The notes beneath the pieces were generated by a model. It was not told the DNA's origin. It saw only the letters and a list, made by a program, of their open reading frames with translations, and did not search any database. From an uncultured Prevotellaceae bacterium (lineage in GTDB: Bacteria; Bacteroidota; Bacteroidia; Bacteroidales; Bacteroidaceae), in NCBI GenBank assembly GCA_900543815.1, contig UQST01000004.1:72484-136483 (forward strand): DNA of 64,000 nucleotides. Reading direction: 5' to 3'. The translations under genes were made by a program, and so were the position numbers. Below, in pieces: positions 7,171 through 16,341 of the stretch. How positions within the stretch are numbered: position 1 is the stretch's first letter; every line of letters begins with the position of its first letter.

Positions 7171-8663
7171 TTCTTCTTCTTTATAAGGCCCTGATAGGCC
7201 AGGGTGAGCATGCCGCCGTGGCTGCGCCCGATGAGCGTGCCACCATTCAGTCCGTAGGAGCCGGTCACGCTCAGCCCGGGAGCGAAGCGCGGTTGCCAGG
7301 TGAGCTCGGCCAGCAGGTAGTCGGCCCGCTTGGGGTCGATGGTGGGATTGTGGTAGGTGCCCAGGGTACGCAGGTGGGTGTAGAGCATGCGCCACTGCAG
7401 CCACTGTGCGGGCTGCCCCTTGAGTCCCAGATGGTGGGCGTTCACACGGTTGTAGTAGCAGTATATGCGTCCGTCCCTGTTGTATATGGGCGAGAGGATG
7501 AGCGGGTTGCCCATCACGTAGCCCGCGTGTTGCCAGGCCCCATATACGTGGTGGTTGTAGTATTCGTCGATGGCGCTTATCTGCTCGGGCAGGTTTTCGC
7601 GGGAGTCATGATACACGCACCCGCTCTGGTCCATCGTGCCCAGATGCTCGTAGAGGACGGATGAGAGGAACGGGTTGCGCGGCAGACTGACCTCCACTCC
7701 CAGCAGGAAGTCCTTCCATCCATACTGCCAGAAGAGCTGGCTCTCGTCCTCGAAGTAATGCTCCAGGTAGGCCGATGCGCTCCATCCCTTGCCCTGCCAG
7801 TCGGCACGCAGGTGCCATGAGCCCAGCATATTGCCCTCGGCGTTGGCAAAATCACCGTCGTCCTCGTCGCCTCCGCCCGGTATGATGGCATGCCAGATGG
7901 AGCTCAGGCCGTGGAAGAGCTTGCGGTGCGAGGAGAGTACAGTGCCGTCGTCGAGCCTCTGTCCCATGTTCCATCCCTCGCCACCGAACTGTGTGCTCAT
8001 CTCCAGACCGCCCGTGAGTGTGAGCGGGAAGCGCTCCCGGTTGCCTATGCGTAGCAGTAGCTCCTTGCTGTGATAGAGTGAGTTGTTGGTGTAGGGCAGG
8101 CTGTGGGTCTTCGTAGAGGAGCGCTGCCATCCGTTGTCGGTATAGGCTCCCATGGCAAAGTGGGCCTTGAGCGCCAGCCAGCGGTGTGTGCCGGGTACCG
8201 CCCAGAAGTCGGGCAGTTCCAGCCGCACTTGCGGCAGCGGGCGGGTGTTGATGCCGGTGGTCATGGCTCCGCTGCTGAGTGAGTCATTGAGCAGTTCGAG
8301 CTTACGCTGCTTCTGTCCCACGCTCAGCCTCAGGGCTTTCCACTGTACCTCGGCATAGAGTTGCTGCAGGATGAAGTGGTTGTCCATGCCAGCCGCCACC
8401 GCGAAGTCGGCTCCGTATCCCACGCGCCAGTGCCGGCTGCTGTCGGCCGTGGTGCTGCGTCCGATGAAGGCACGCGTGAGGAAGCTCTCGTTGTTGGGTG
8501 TGGCCAGTCCGTAGCGGTTGGCTGTGAACCAGAAGGGTGCATAGTCGCCGCTGGAGGCCATGCCGCTCATGCTGGCCCCATAACGCACATTCTCCCCCAG
8601 ACGGCCTATCTGTGCCTGTGCCGTCAGAGGGAGAATGGCGAGAAGGATTAGCAGTCTTCTCAT
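7167..8663 (-). CDS. Capsule assembly Wzi family outer membrane protein
   Basis: 498 residues with a signal peptide (MRRLLILLAILPLTAQAQ). The mature protein is a run of short amphipathic beta strands with aromatic ends, as in the Wzi beta barrel, which holds capsule polysaccharide at the outer surface. YGASMSGMASSGDYAPFWFT and FTANRYGLATPNNESFLTRA near the N-terminus are typical of the Bacteroidetes members. Its ATG abuts the stop (TAA at 8664-8666) of the tyrosine autokinase gene, and the small lipoprotein gene overlaps its own stop, so the three form one operon read from 11114. The family call is strong; which polysaccharide it serves is not visible. Confidence 0.88.
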   Translation of the reverse strand: MRRLLILLAILPLTAQAQIGRLGENVRYGASMSGMASSGDYAPFWFTANRYGLATPNNESFLTRAFIGRSTTADSSRHWRVGYGADFAVAAGMDNHFILQQLYAEVQWKALRLSVGQKQRKLELLNDSLSSGAMTTGINTRPLPQVRLELPDFWAVPGTHRWLALKAHFAMGAYTDNGWQRSSTKTHSLPYTNNSLYHSKELLLRIGNRERFPLTLTGGLEMSTQFGGEGWNMGQRLDDGTVLSSHRKLFHGLSSIWHAIIPGGGDEDDGDFANAEGNMLGSWHLRADWQGKGWSASAYLEHYFEDESQLFWQYGWKDFLLGVEVSLPRNPFLSSVLYEHLGTMDQSGCVYHDSRENLPEQISAIDEYYNHHVYGAWQHAGYVMGNPLILSPIYNRDGRIYCYYNRVNAHHLGLKGQPAQWLQWRMLYTHLRTLGTYHNPTIDPKRADYLLAELTWQPRFAPGLSVTGSYGLNGGTLIGRSHGGMLTLAYQGLIKKKK

Positions 8664-11114
8664 TTATTTCTCGGTGTGTCCGCTCTGTGAGGGTCGGTTG
8701 CCATAGTGTCCGTACAGGCCGTAGTTGCTGTAGTTGCCGTAGTGACCATACTTGCCGTACTTGCCATAGCCATAGTAGTAACCGTACTTGCGCTTCCTGA
8801 GATCCACGCCGTTGAGCACGAGAGATATCTTTGGCATCTTGTTGTCTTGCTTGAGCTCGTTGATGAGCTTGAAGTTGGACTTGGGCGAGAAGTCGGCTCG
8901 GCATACCATGAGTGTCATATCGGCCACGCGGGCGATGGCCAGTGTGTCGCTCACCAGACCCACAGGCGGTGTGTCGAGGATTACGTAGTCATAGTGCTCG
9001 CGAAGCAGGTCCATGGCCCTGTCGAGCTGCACGCGTGAGATGAGTTCGCCCGGGTTGGGAGGGATGATACCGGCAGGCAGGACGTCGAGGTTGGGGTTGA
9101 CCACTCCGTGGATAATCTGCTGGTCGAGCAGATCGAAGGTCTCCTCGGTGCTTGACAGGAAGGTGGTGATGCCCCGCTTGTCGGCTGGCAGACCAAAGAG
9201 CTTGACCAAGCGTGGCTTGCGGATGTCCAGTCCCACGATGATTACACGCTTGCCCAGCAGGGCGAGCGACATGGCCAGATTGGTGGAGACGAACGTCTTG
9301 CCCTCGCCTGGAATGCAGCTTGTGCAGGCTATGATGCGCTTGTTGTCGTCCAGCACGAAGCGCAGGTTGGTGCGCAGACCGCGGAAACTCTCCTCCATGA
9401 GGTCGTTGCTGTTCTCGCGCACAGCCAGTTTGTGCTCTCCGTCGAGTGTCTTGGGTCCCAGGGGGATGTCGGCCAGCAGGGGCAGCTTGGTGAGCTTCTC
9501 CACATCCTCGCGGCCCTCAATCTTGTATCGGAGCAGTCCGAGCAGATACACCAGACCCACAGGGAACGCCAGTCCGAAGACGAATGCGCCCAGCATGATT
9601 ATCTTGCTCTTGGGCGATACCATGCCTTCGTAGCGCGGAGCATCGATGATGCGTGCCTTGGCAGCTGTGCTGGCCAGTGAGATGTAGTTCTCCTCGCGCT
9701 TCTGCAGAAGCATGAGGTAGAGCTCTGCCTTTATTTCCTGTTGGCGTGTGATGTTGTTCAGGTTGTGCTCCTGAGTGGGCACCTCGCTCACACGCTGGCT
9801 GAAGAGTCGGTACTGGCTGTCGGCACTGCGCTTCTGTGTCATGATGTTGGCATGCACGTTCTTCAGGCTGAGACGGATGCTGGGCCACATCTCCTCGAGC
9901 TGCGAAGTGATGCGCTTCACGTATGGATTGTCGGCGCTCGATGACTTGAGCAGTCTGTTGCGCTGCAGTACATAGTCGTTGTATTTGTCGAGCATCTTGC
10001 TCATGTCGGCATCCTTCAGTCCCAGGTTGGACGGGATGACGTTGAGCGCGTTGCGTGGGTCGTCCATGTATTCGAGCAGTGCATTCACCAGGTTGAGCTG
10101 TGTCTCCAGCTCCACCTGCTCCTTCTGGTACTCTGTGCTTTTGGTCAGAGCGTTGCTCGCGTCGTTGGTCAGGTTGATGAGTTCGTTCTTCTTCTTGTAT
10201 GACTCCAGGCTGTTCTCTGTAGCGTCCAGCTCAGCGCGTATGGCCTCGATACGGTTCTCGAGGAACTCCTCGGTCTTGAGAGCCACCTCGTTTTTGTCCT
10301 CGTTGGCATCCTCGTTGTAACTCTTGAAGAGTTCGTTGAGATAGTCAACGGCACGCGCGGGCTGGGTGTCCATGTATCTCAGCTCGGCCACAGTGGTTGT
10401 CTTGCTGGTGGCACTGGCTGTGAGGCGTGCTCCATAGGACTTGGCGGCAACGTCGAGTGGCATGATTGTGGCAAACATATCACGGTCGGTTGCCTCCACG
10501 CCAGGGTTGCTCTGCAGGGTCACTGTACCCACAGGGGTGCTGAAAGAGCCAGGCAGGGCGTTCACGTCACGCTCAAAGGTCATGGGCTCCTTGGCCTTGG
10601 GTACAAAGAGCTTGCCCTCGACATGCAGTCCGCTGCCGCGGCGGCTCACACGCATGGCGATGACCGACTCCAGTTCATCGAGCTGGTTCTCGGGCATATC
10701 CACGATGTAGGGGCTGTTCTTGTAGAGTTCGTGCTTGCGTATGCTGCCCTCCAACTCGTAACTCACATAGAGTTTCAGCGCCTTCACCACGCGTACGCTG
10801 ATGTTGGAACTGGCCAGAATCTCCAGCTCATTGTCGAAGCCATTGGAGTTGGATATCACTCCCATACTCTCGAGAGCCATCTGTCCTCCACGATACATGC
10901 GTGAGCGAGAGTCCTCGTCCTTTACCAGAATCTTCATGCTTGAGGCATACACAGGACGTGTGTAACGCAGGTAACAGAAGGCACAGCCAACTGCCACGAT
11001 GGCAGACAGCACTATCCAATACCAGTAGAGCACTACTATCTTCCACAGAGCGGCAAAGTCAAAACTGCTCTGCTCCTCTTCTCTGTTCTCTTCGGTTGCT
11101 ATAAACTCAGCCAT
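8664..11114 (-). CDS. Wzc-type polysaccharide co-polymerase and BY-kinase
   Basis: 816 residues from ATG 11114 (MAEFIATEEN); the open frame extends 17 codons further but that part crosses the promoter at 11163-11170. A membrane segment near residues 24-48, a long periplasmic coiled-coil region and a second membrane segment (IIMLGAFVFGLAFPVGLVYL) are followed by a cytoplasmic kinase: Walker A GEGKT (603-607), Walker A' VGLDIRKP with D630, Walker B VILDTPP with D714. The tail (777-805) has 12 tyrosines, mostly in a Y-G-x repeat, the expected autophosphorylation cluster. BY-kinases control chain length and export of polysaccharide with an outer membrane export protein, which is not in the window. 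Confidence 0.93.
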   Translation of the reverse strand: MAEFIATEENREEEQSSFDFAALWKIVVLYWYWIVLSAIVAVGCAFCYLRYTRPVYASSMKILVKDEDSRSRMYRGGQMALESMGVISNSNGFDNELEILASSNISVRVVKALKLYVSYELEGSIRKHELYKNSPYIVDMPENQLDELESVIAMRVSRRGSGLHVEGKLFVPKAKEPMTFERDVNALPGSFSTPVGTVTLQSNPGVEATDRDMFATIMPLDVAAKSYGARLTASATSKTTTVAELRYMDTQPARAVDYLNELFKSYNEDANEDKNEVALKTEEFLENRIEAIRAELDATENSLESYKKKNELINLTNDASNALTKSTEYQKEQVELETQLNLVNALLEYMDDPRNALNVIPSNLGLKDADMSKMLDKYNDYVLQRNRLLKSSSADNPYVKRITSQLEEMWPSIRLSLKNVHANIMTQKRSADSQYRLFSQRVSEVPTQEHNLNNITRQQEIKAELYLMLLQKREENYISLASTAAKARIIDAPRYEGMVSPKSKIIMLGAFVFGLAFPVGLVYLLGLLRYKIEGREDVEKLTKLPLLADIPLGPKTLDGEHKLAVRENSNDLMEESFRGLRTNLRFVLDDNKRIIACTSCIPGEGKTFVSTNLAMSLALLGKRVIIVGLDIRKPRLVKLFGLPADKRGITTFLSSTEETFDLLDQQIIHGVVNPNLDVLPAGIIPPNPGELISRVQLDRAMDLLREHYDYVILDTPPVGLVSDTLAIARVADMTLMVCRADFSPKSNFKLINELKQDNKMPKISLVLNGVDLRKRKYGYYYGYGKYGKYGHYGNYSNYGLYGHYGNRPSQSGHTEK

Positions 11115-11162
11115 ATCAATTGATTGGTCAATACTAATTTGTGTTCTTTTCCTATCGAACCA

Positions 11163-11193
11163 CAAAAGTACCTAATAAATAATATACTGCAAG
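11163..11193 (-). promoter_or_regulatory. Promoter of the BY-kinase operon
   Basis: On the minus strand, CTTG (11190-11193), 19 bases, TACTTTTG (11163-11170). It predicts a leader of about 40 bases before ATG 11114. A TATTTTTG element on the plus strand at 11266-11273 may serve the divergent gene at 11360. Confidence 0.65.
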
Positions 11194-11359
11194 GTTTTTT
11201 CGCGAAATTTTATCCTCAGGGCGTAATTTAGGGCTGTGTAAGGGGTTTATTTGGAATAAGATTTGTATTTTTGCCGCTTGAAGTAGTTATCGCAAATTAC
11301 TGCAATGGATTGTGTAGAATTGTGAACCAATATGCACAAGCTAATGACAAACAAATGAT

Positions 11360-12784
11360 ATGGGACAGAGAATGAAAAGTAAACGTTTTGAGGACTCCGT
11401 TTCCTCGCGCCTTCTTGTCAATCTGATTGACGTTGTGCTTTTGTGTGTGGGCTTCTTCCTTGCGCATTATGCTTTCCTGCACTCGGGGCAGAATTACGTA
11501 ACCATGCCTGACACACAGCGCAATCTCGTCATCGCAGTTCTCTGTTATGTGCCGGTGGCCGTTTTTTTCCCGCCCGTCGCACTACGCCGCGTGACGGGTT
11601 CTGACAAGATAGCCCGTAATGTGTTCCTCACTACCACCATGCACTTCATCCTGTTTCTGGTGGTCTGCTATCTGCTCAAGACAAACCATATACCACGTGG
11701 CTATCTCCTGAGCATCTATGCTATATACACTTTGCTGATGCTTGTGGAGCGCATCGCAATGTTCAGGTATATGAAGAAAGTGCGCAATGACGGCTTCAGC
11801 CTGGCACGTGTGTTGCTGGTGGGCAACGGCGAGGAAATGCGCGAGCTCTATTTTGACCTGAAGACTACAACCTACGGACTGGATATCGAAGGCCTCTTTG
11901 CCATGGATGCAGAGGAGGATCTCCCCGAGGGTGTAAAGTTCAAGGGTGTGCCTTCGCAGGCATTGCCTTATCTGCAGGAAAATGCCGACAATATCGATGC
12001 AGTGTATTGTTCAATGGCTTCGCTTGACAAGAAAGTTGCACACGAACTGTACTCATTCTGCGAGAACAATATGATTCGTTTCTTCATGGTGCCTGTATAT
12101 GTCAACCTCACACGTCGCCACATGGTCACCACTCAGGTGGGAAACTCCTTTGTGCTTGCTCCTCGTGAGGAACCCCTGCGCAGCTTTGGCAACCGTGCCA
12201 TGAAGCGTATTCTGGACTTGCTCGTCAGTTCCATATTCCTGTTGACGCTCTTCCCCATCATCTACGTCATCGTGGCTGCTGTCATCAAGTGCCAGAGCCC
12301 GGGCCCCGTATTCTTCCGCCAGAAGCGCAACGGCCTTTATGGAAAGGAGTTCTACTGCTATAAGTTCCGCTCTATGCACGTCAATGCCGATGCCGACAAG
12401 GTGCAGGCCACCGAGAATGATCCCCGTAAGTTCCCCTTCGGAGACTTCATGCGTCGTGCCAACATCGATGAACTGCCACAGTTCATAAACGTCTTCGTGG
12501 GTAATATGTCGCTGGTGGGTCCACGTCCACACATGCTTGCCCATACCGAGGAATACCGCAAGATAGTAAACCGCTATATGGTGCGCCACTGGGTGAAGCC
12601 CGGTATCACAGGTTGGGCACAGGTGCAGGGCTTCCGTGGGGAGACGCGTTACCTGAGCCAGATGGAGAACCGCGTGCACGCCGACATATGGTATGTGGAG
12701 AACTGGAGCTTCTGGTTGGACGTCCGCATTATAGCATCCACTTTCTTCAAGACTCTGCTCCATAAGGAGGAGAACGCTTATTGA
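11360..12784 (+). CDS. Polyprenyl-phosphate glycosylphosphotransferase (WcaJ-like)
   Basis: 474 residues. Four to five membrane segments lie in the first 135 residues, a Rossmann-like CoA-binding-type domain follows (VLLVGNGEEMRELYFDL), and the C-terminal bacterial sugar transferase domain starts at RAMKRILDLLVSSIF. Conserved motifs there are PGPVFFRQKRNG, YKFRSMH, DELPQFINVFVGNMSLVGPR and KPGITGWAQVQGFRGE. The enzyme moves a sugar 1-phosphate onto undecaprenyl phosphate to start repeat-unit assembly at the inner membrane. It is transcribed away from the kinase/Wzi operon and very probably starts the polymer those proteins export. Sugar specificity (glucose, galactose or other) cannot be read. 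Confidence 0.93.
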   Translation: MGQRMKSKRFEDSVSSRLLVNLIDVVLLCVGFFLAHYAFLHSGQNYVTMPDTQRNLVIAVLCYVPVAVFFPPVALRRVTGSDKIARNVFLTTTMHFILFLVVCYLLKTNHIPRGYLLSIYAIYTLLMLVERIAMFRYMKKVRNDGFSLARVLLVGNGEEMRELYFDLKTTTYGLDIEGLFAMDAEEDLPEGVKFKGVPSQALPYLQENADNIDAVYCSMASLDKKVAHELYSFCENNMIRFFMVPVYVNLTRRHMVTTQVGNSFVLAPREEPLRSFGNRAMKRILDLLVSSIFLLTLFPIIYVIVAAVIKCQSPGPVFFRQKRNGLYGKEFYCYKFRSMHVNADADKVQATENDPRKFPFGDFMRRANIDELPQFINVFVGNMSLVGPRPHMLAHTEEYRKIVNRYMVRHWVKPGITGWAQVQGFRGETRYLSQMENRVHADIWYVENWSFWLDVRIIASTFFKTLLHKEENAY

Positions 12785-12846
12785 CAACCCGACACAAACG
12801 CCTGCCACAGGGCGGGCACACCTTATATAATAATATAGAATACAGA

Positions 12847-13470
12847 ATGTCATTATTCAGCAAACTCTTCGGCCGCAAGAAGCAGGCCGATAGCATAGTG
12901 GGCGGTGTGGAGGATTTCATGCTGCTCATTCGCGTATATTATCAGTCGAGCATTGCCGCACAGTTAGGCATAAACAACCTCGCCGCCTTGCCTGACCTGC
13001 GCGTCTTCAAGCAGACCTATCATGTACCCACCGTCAATAACAAGTTGGGGCAGGGGGAGAAGAAGCACTGCCGCCTCATGATGCAGGATATCTACGGCAT
13101 TTCAGACGGCTTCTTCAAGGAAATAGACGCCAGTCTGAAGCATCGCTGCCGCAAGCCTCAGGACGCGACACCCTATCTGGCGGCCTTCCAGGGCTTCAGC
13201 CAGGACCTCATGATGCTCATGAGCAACCTCATGCAGTGGAAATTCCGACTTCCATCATTCCTCCACAAGGCTCTGCGCGAGATGGTGGCCAAGCAGGTGC
13301 ACCAGGTCTTGACGAGCAACAACTGGAAGGATGATGGCGTGCGCAAGGCGTGTGTCTCTATCCGCAAATACCAGTCCATGCTGGGCTACAGCGAGCAGTG
13401 GATGACCGAGTACGTGCATACCTTGGTCATGCTGGCGAAGAAGGAACCGCGCAAAAACATGGAGGAATAA
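12847..13470 (+). CDS. Conserved Bacteroidetes hypothetical protein
   Basis: 207 residues from ATG 12847 (MSLFSKLFGRKKQAD); an earlier in-frame start at 12781 would overlap the previous stop and adds a low-complexity stretch, so it is rejected. No signal peptide or membrane segment; the protein is helical and basic, with MSNLMQWKFRLPSFLHKAL in the middle. I do not recognise a characterised domain. It lies 62 bases after the glycosyltransferase gene and just ahead of the zapB-like gene, which has its own promoter. It could be a cytoplasmic helical-bundle protein; no function is assigned. Confidence 0.7.
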   Translation: MSLFSKLFGRKKQADSIVGGVEDFMLLIRVYYQSSIAAQLGINNLAALPDLRVFKQTYHVPTVNNKLGQGEKKHCRLMMQDIYGISDGFFKEIDASLKHRCRKPQDATPYLAAFQGFSQDLMMLMSNLMQWKFRLPSFLHKALREMVAKQVHQVLTSNNWKDDGVRKACVSIRKYQSMLGYSEQWMTEYVHTLVMLAKKEPRKNMEE

Positions 13471-13471
13471 C

Positions 13472-13502
13472 TTGTGAAGCCCGGAAAAAAGGACTAACTT
13501 TG
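13472..13502 (+). promoter_or_regulatory. Promoter of the zapB-like/zapA cluster
   Basis: TTG at 13472-13474, 20 bases, TAACTTTG at 13495-13502, immediately after the stop of the preceding gene. Confidence 0.65.
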
Positions 13503-13525
13503 TACCTAAGGAGCGACTTGTACAG

Positions 13526-13822
13526 ATGAATGCAGAGATGAACGACCTGCTGATGAGGGTGGAGACAAGGGTTCGCCAGCTCATCCTGAAGCATCGGGAA
13601 CTCCAGGCCAAAAAGAAAAGCCTGGAGGAGGAAATCGCTGCGCTCCATCAGGAAATAGACAGCCTGGAGGAGAAGAACAGGCAGCTCCAACTGCAGTATG
13701 ACCATCTCAAGATGGCCAAATACATTGACATGGCCGACAGCAGCACTAAGGATCTGCGTGGGCGAATAAGGAAAATGGTGCGAGACATTGACCAGTGTGT
13801 GGCAATGCTAAAGGCTGATTGA
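13526..13822 (+). CDS. Small coiled-coil protein, ZapB-like
   Basis: 98 residues, almost wholly a heptad-patterned coiled coil (residues about 5-65; e.g. LEEEIAALHQEIDSLEEKN), with a short basic helix at the end. Position directly before zapA is what suggests a cell-division partner similar to ZapB; the sequence itself only shows a cytoplasmic coiled coil. Seven bases separate its stop from zapA, so the two are co-translated or co-transcribed. Confidence 0.75.
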   Translation: MNAEMNDLLMRVETRVRQLILKHRELQAKKKSLEEEIAALHQEIDSLEEKNRQLQLQYDHLKMAKYIDMADSSTKDLRGRIRKMVRDIDQCVAMLKAD

Positions 13823-13829
13823 AGGCATT

Positions 13830-14123
13830 ATGGGCGACACATTATCAATAACTATCCGTTTCGGCACGATGAGCATACCGCTGAACATCCCCAGGGAGCA
13901 GGAGTATGCCTACAGGCAGGCCGAAAAGCTGATTAAGGAGAAGTACGGCTTCTACACGAGCAAGTACCCGGGTCAGAGTGAGAACATCTATCTCATCATG
14001 ACCATGGTGGACATGGCTGTGCAGGCCAAGCAGAATGAGCTTGCCCTGGACATCACTCCTGTGGCCGAGCGACTGGCTCCCCTGATTGGCGAATTGGAGT
14101 CCGCACTCAGTTCCGAGCAGTAG
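13830..14123 (+). CDS. zapA: Cell division protein ZapA
   Basis: 97 residues, the usual length. The N-terminal ITIRFGTMSIPLNIPREQE and YAYRQAEKLIKEKYGFY stretches and the C-terminal helix match the ZapA fold, which crosslinks FtsZ filaments at the division ring. In Bacteroidetes zapA is often followed by rny, as here (92 bases apart). The spacer holds a weak GGCACGC/GCGTGCT stem but no room for a 6S-type RNA. Confidence 0.88.
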   Translation: MGDTLSITIRFGTMSIPLNIPREQEYAYRQAEKLIKEKYGFYTSKYPGQSENIYLIMTMVDMAVQAKQNELALDITPVAERLAPLIGELESALSSEQ

Positions 14124-14215
14124 GCACGCACCGCATGAGAGGCATGAGGCGTGCTGGTTGACAAAGTGAACAGAGATAACGAACCGACCCCAATAACAAA
14201 CAAAGTATTTAGCAA

Positions 14216-15772
14216 ATGGAAATAATTATCGGATTGGCGGCTGGACTGGTGCTCTTCTTGGCACTCACGGCCGCATTGTACTTCCTCATCATACCCTCCA
14301 AGAGGGCGGCCCTAACACGGGAAGCCAAGGAGGCCGCCGAGAAGGAAGCGGAAGTCATCAAGCAGAAGAAGCTGCTCGAAGTGAAGGACAAGTTCCTCAG
14401 CAAGAAGGCCGAACTGGAGAAGGAGGTGCGTCAGCGCAACCAGCAGATACAGCAGGCCGAGAACCGTGCCAAGCAGCGTGAGCTCTCGCTCAACCAGAAG
14501 CAGGACGAACTTACACGCCGCAAGCAGGAGACAGAGTCGCTGCGCCAGCGCGTGGAGACACAACAGGCACTCCTGCAGAAGCGTGAGGAGGAACTGGATG
14601 AGCGCAAGAACAACCTGCTGGAGCAGGAACGCACCAAGCTGGAAGAGATATCCGGTATCAGTGCCGAGGAGGCAAAGGAGCGTCTGGTGGAGGCTCTCAA
14701 GGACGAGGCAAAGACCAACGCCCAGGCTTACATCAATGAGATAATGGATGACGCTAAGATGACGGCGAACAAGGAAGCCAAGCGTATTATCATCCAGACC
14801 ATACAGCGCGTGGCCACTGAAACTGCTGTGGAGAACAGCGTGACTGTGTTCCACATCGACAACGACGAGGTGAAGGGACGCATCATCGGCCGTGAGGGAC
14901 GCAACATACGTGCCTTGGAGGCTGCCACAGGAGTGGAGATTGTGGTCGATGATACACCTGAGGCCATTGTCATCAGCGCCTTTGACCCCGTGCGCCGCGA
15001 GATATGCCGACTGGCCATGCACCAGCTTGTGGCCGATGGCAGAATCCATCCCGCACGCATTGAGGAAGTTGTGGCCAAGGTGAAGAAGCAGGTTGAGGAG
15101 GAAATCATCGAGACTGGCAAGCGCACCACAATAGACCTCGGCGTGCATGGCCTGCACCCTGAACTCATCCGCATCATAGGTAAGATGAAGTACCGCAGCA
15201 GTTATGGCCAGAACCTCTTGCAGCATGCCCGCGAGACAGCCAACCTCTGTGCCGTGATGGCAAGCGAGTTGGGACTGAACCCCAAGAAGGCCAAGCGTGC
15301 CGGACTGCTGCATGACATAGGCAAGGTACCTGATGAGGAACCCGAACTGCCCCACGCTCTCTACGGTGCCAAACTGGCAGAGAAGTACAAGGAGAAGGCA
15401 GACATCTGCAATGCCATAGGCGCTCATCACGACGAGATGGAGATGACCACACTGCTGGCTCCTATCGTGCAAGTGTGCGATGCCATCAGTGGAGCACGTC
15501 CCGGAGCGCGCCGCGAAATCGTGGAAGCCTACATCAAGCGTCTCAAGGACTTGGAGAACATTGCCATGAGTTACCCTGGCGTGGTGAAGACTTATGCCAT
15601 CCAGGCAGGTCGCGAGCTGCGTGTGATAGTGGGTGCAGACAAGATAGACGACAAGCAGACCGAGGAACTGAGCAACGAGATAGCCACCAAGATCCAGAAC
15701 GAGATGACTTATCCCGGACAGGTCAAGATTACGGTTATCCGCGAGACACGCTCTGTGTCCTACGCCAAATGA
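14216..15772 (+). CDS. rny: Ribonuclease Y
   Basis: 518 residues, typical length. An N-terminal membrane anchor (residues about 3-25, IIIGLAAGLVLFLALTAALY), a long coiled coil to about residue 200, a KH domain (KGRIIGREGRNIRALEAATG) and an HD domain with HDIGK and AIGAHHDEME. RNase Y is a membrane-anchored endoribonuclease that starts mRNA decay. All metal-binding HD residues are present. A strong terminator follows at 15810. Confidence 0.96.
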   Translation: MEIIIGLAAGLVLFLALTAALYFLIIPSKRAALTREAKEAAEKEAEVIKQKKLLEVKDKFLSKKAELEKEVRQRNQQIQQAENRAKQRELSLNQKQDELTRRKQETESLRQRVETQQALLQKREEELDERKNNLLEQERTKLEEISGISAEEAKERLVEALKDEAKTNAQAYINEIMDDAKMTANKEAKRIIIQTIQRVATETAVENSVTVFHIDNDEVKGRIIGREGRNIRALEAATGVEIVVDDTPEAIVISAFDPVRREICRLAMHQLVADGRIHPARIEEVVAKVKKQVEEEIIETGKRTTIDLGVHGLHPELIRIIGKMKYRSSYGQNLLQHARETANLCAVMASELGLNPKKAKRAGLLHDIGKVPDEEPELPHALYGAKLAEKYKEKADICNAIGAHHDEMEMTTLLAPIVQVCDAISGARPGARREIVEAYIKRLKDLENIAMSYPGVVKTYAIQAGRELRVIVGADKIDDKQTEELSNEIATKIQNEMTYPGQVKITVIRETRSVSYAK

Positions 15773-15809
15773 CATTGCCCCGCCATCTGCGGAGCATCGG
15801 AAAACTCCA

Positions 15810-15855
15810 AGCGGGAGGCAAGACCAGCAGTGGTTCTTGCCTCCCGCTCGTTTTG
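15810..15855 (+). terminator. Terminator after rny
   Basis: AGCGGGAGGCAAGACC (15810-15825) pairs with GGTTCTTGCCTCCCGCT (15832-15848), then CGTTTT. Beyond it, up to 16195, I see no gene or repeat. Confidence 0.85.
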
Positions 15856-16195
15856 AACCTTTGTCCAACCCCCATTTTACTCCATCGTGCCTTTGCCCGC
15901 ATCGCAGCGTAATTTCTCGTCTGATTGTCTTCGCACTTCCCCGCACCGAACCGCTTCTTCCCGGATTCCGCTCCGCCAAGCGCCTGGAATCAGCCCTTGT
16001 CATTTTCTGCACCGAGGTGTTTTGTTCCGAATCCTGTTCCGCACGACCTCCTGCTGCGGCCTGCTTCATCCCTGGTGATGCTTGGCCTGGTGCTCCGCTT
16101 CCTTCAGTTTGCTTCCTTTCGATGGCCCGAAAGCAATTCTGCTGTATTCCACAATGCCCGTTGTATCATGCTTGCGAAAACCTTGCGCCCCCTTA

Positions 16196-16237
16196 ATATA
16201 TATGGTACGTGCGCGTGTGCGTACATATTATATATGG
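16196..16237. repeat. Alternating purine-pyrimidine tract with inner palindrome
   Basis: About 40 bases alternate purine and pyrimidine with only two breaks: TATATATG, then GTACGTGCGCGTGTGCGTAC, then ATAT and TATATATG. It is placed between convergent rny and the HAD gene. The pattern favours Z-DNA or cruciform formation under supercoiling. Confidence 0.7.
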
Positions 16238-16255
16238 GCAGATGGGAGTCAGAAA

Positions 16256-16304
16256 GCCGCCGCCAGCCTCGTTCCTTGTGGGGAGAGAGAGGCTGGCGGC
16301 GGGC
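16256..16304 (-). terminator. Terminator after the HAD hydrolase gene
   Basis: A GC-rich stem, CGCCGCCAGCCTC with GAGGCTGGCGGCG, separated by an 18-base loop. On the minus strand the stem is followed by GGCTTTCT. Confidence 0.7.
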
Positions 16305-16341
16305 TTGTGGGGCGGGATGGGAGTCGTGTGTGGGATGGAGG

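Noticed and set aside
6691..12784. A complete capsule locus
   Set aside because: Kinase, Wzi and the initiating transferase are present but no Wza-type exporter, Wzx or Wzy is seen.
14124..14215. 6S RNA between zapA and rny
   Set aside because: Only 92 bases are available and the fold is weak; a 6S RNA is about twice as long.
14312..16069. Long antisense frame of 585 codons over rny
   Set aside because: It is the shadow of a GC-rich gene with strong codon bias; the plus strand encodes a complete RNase Y with all motifs.
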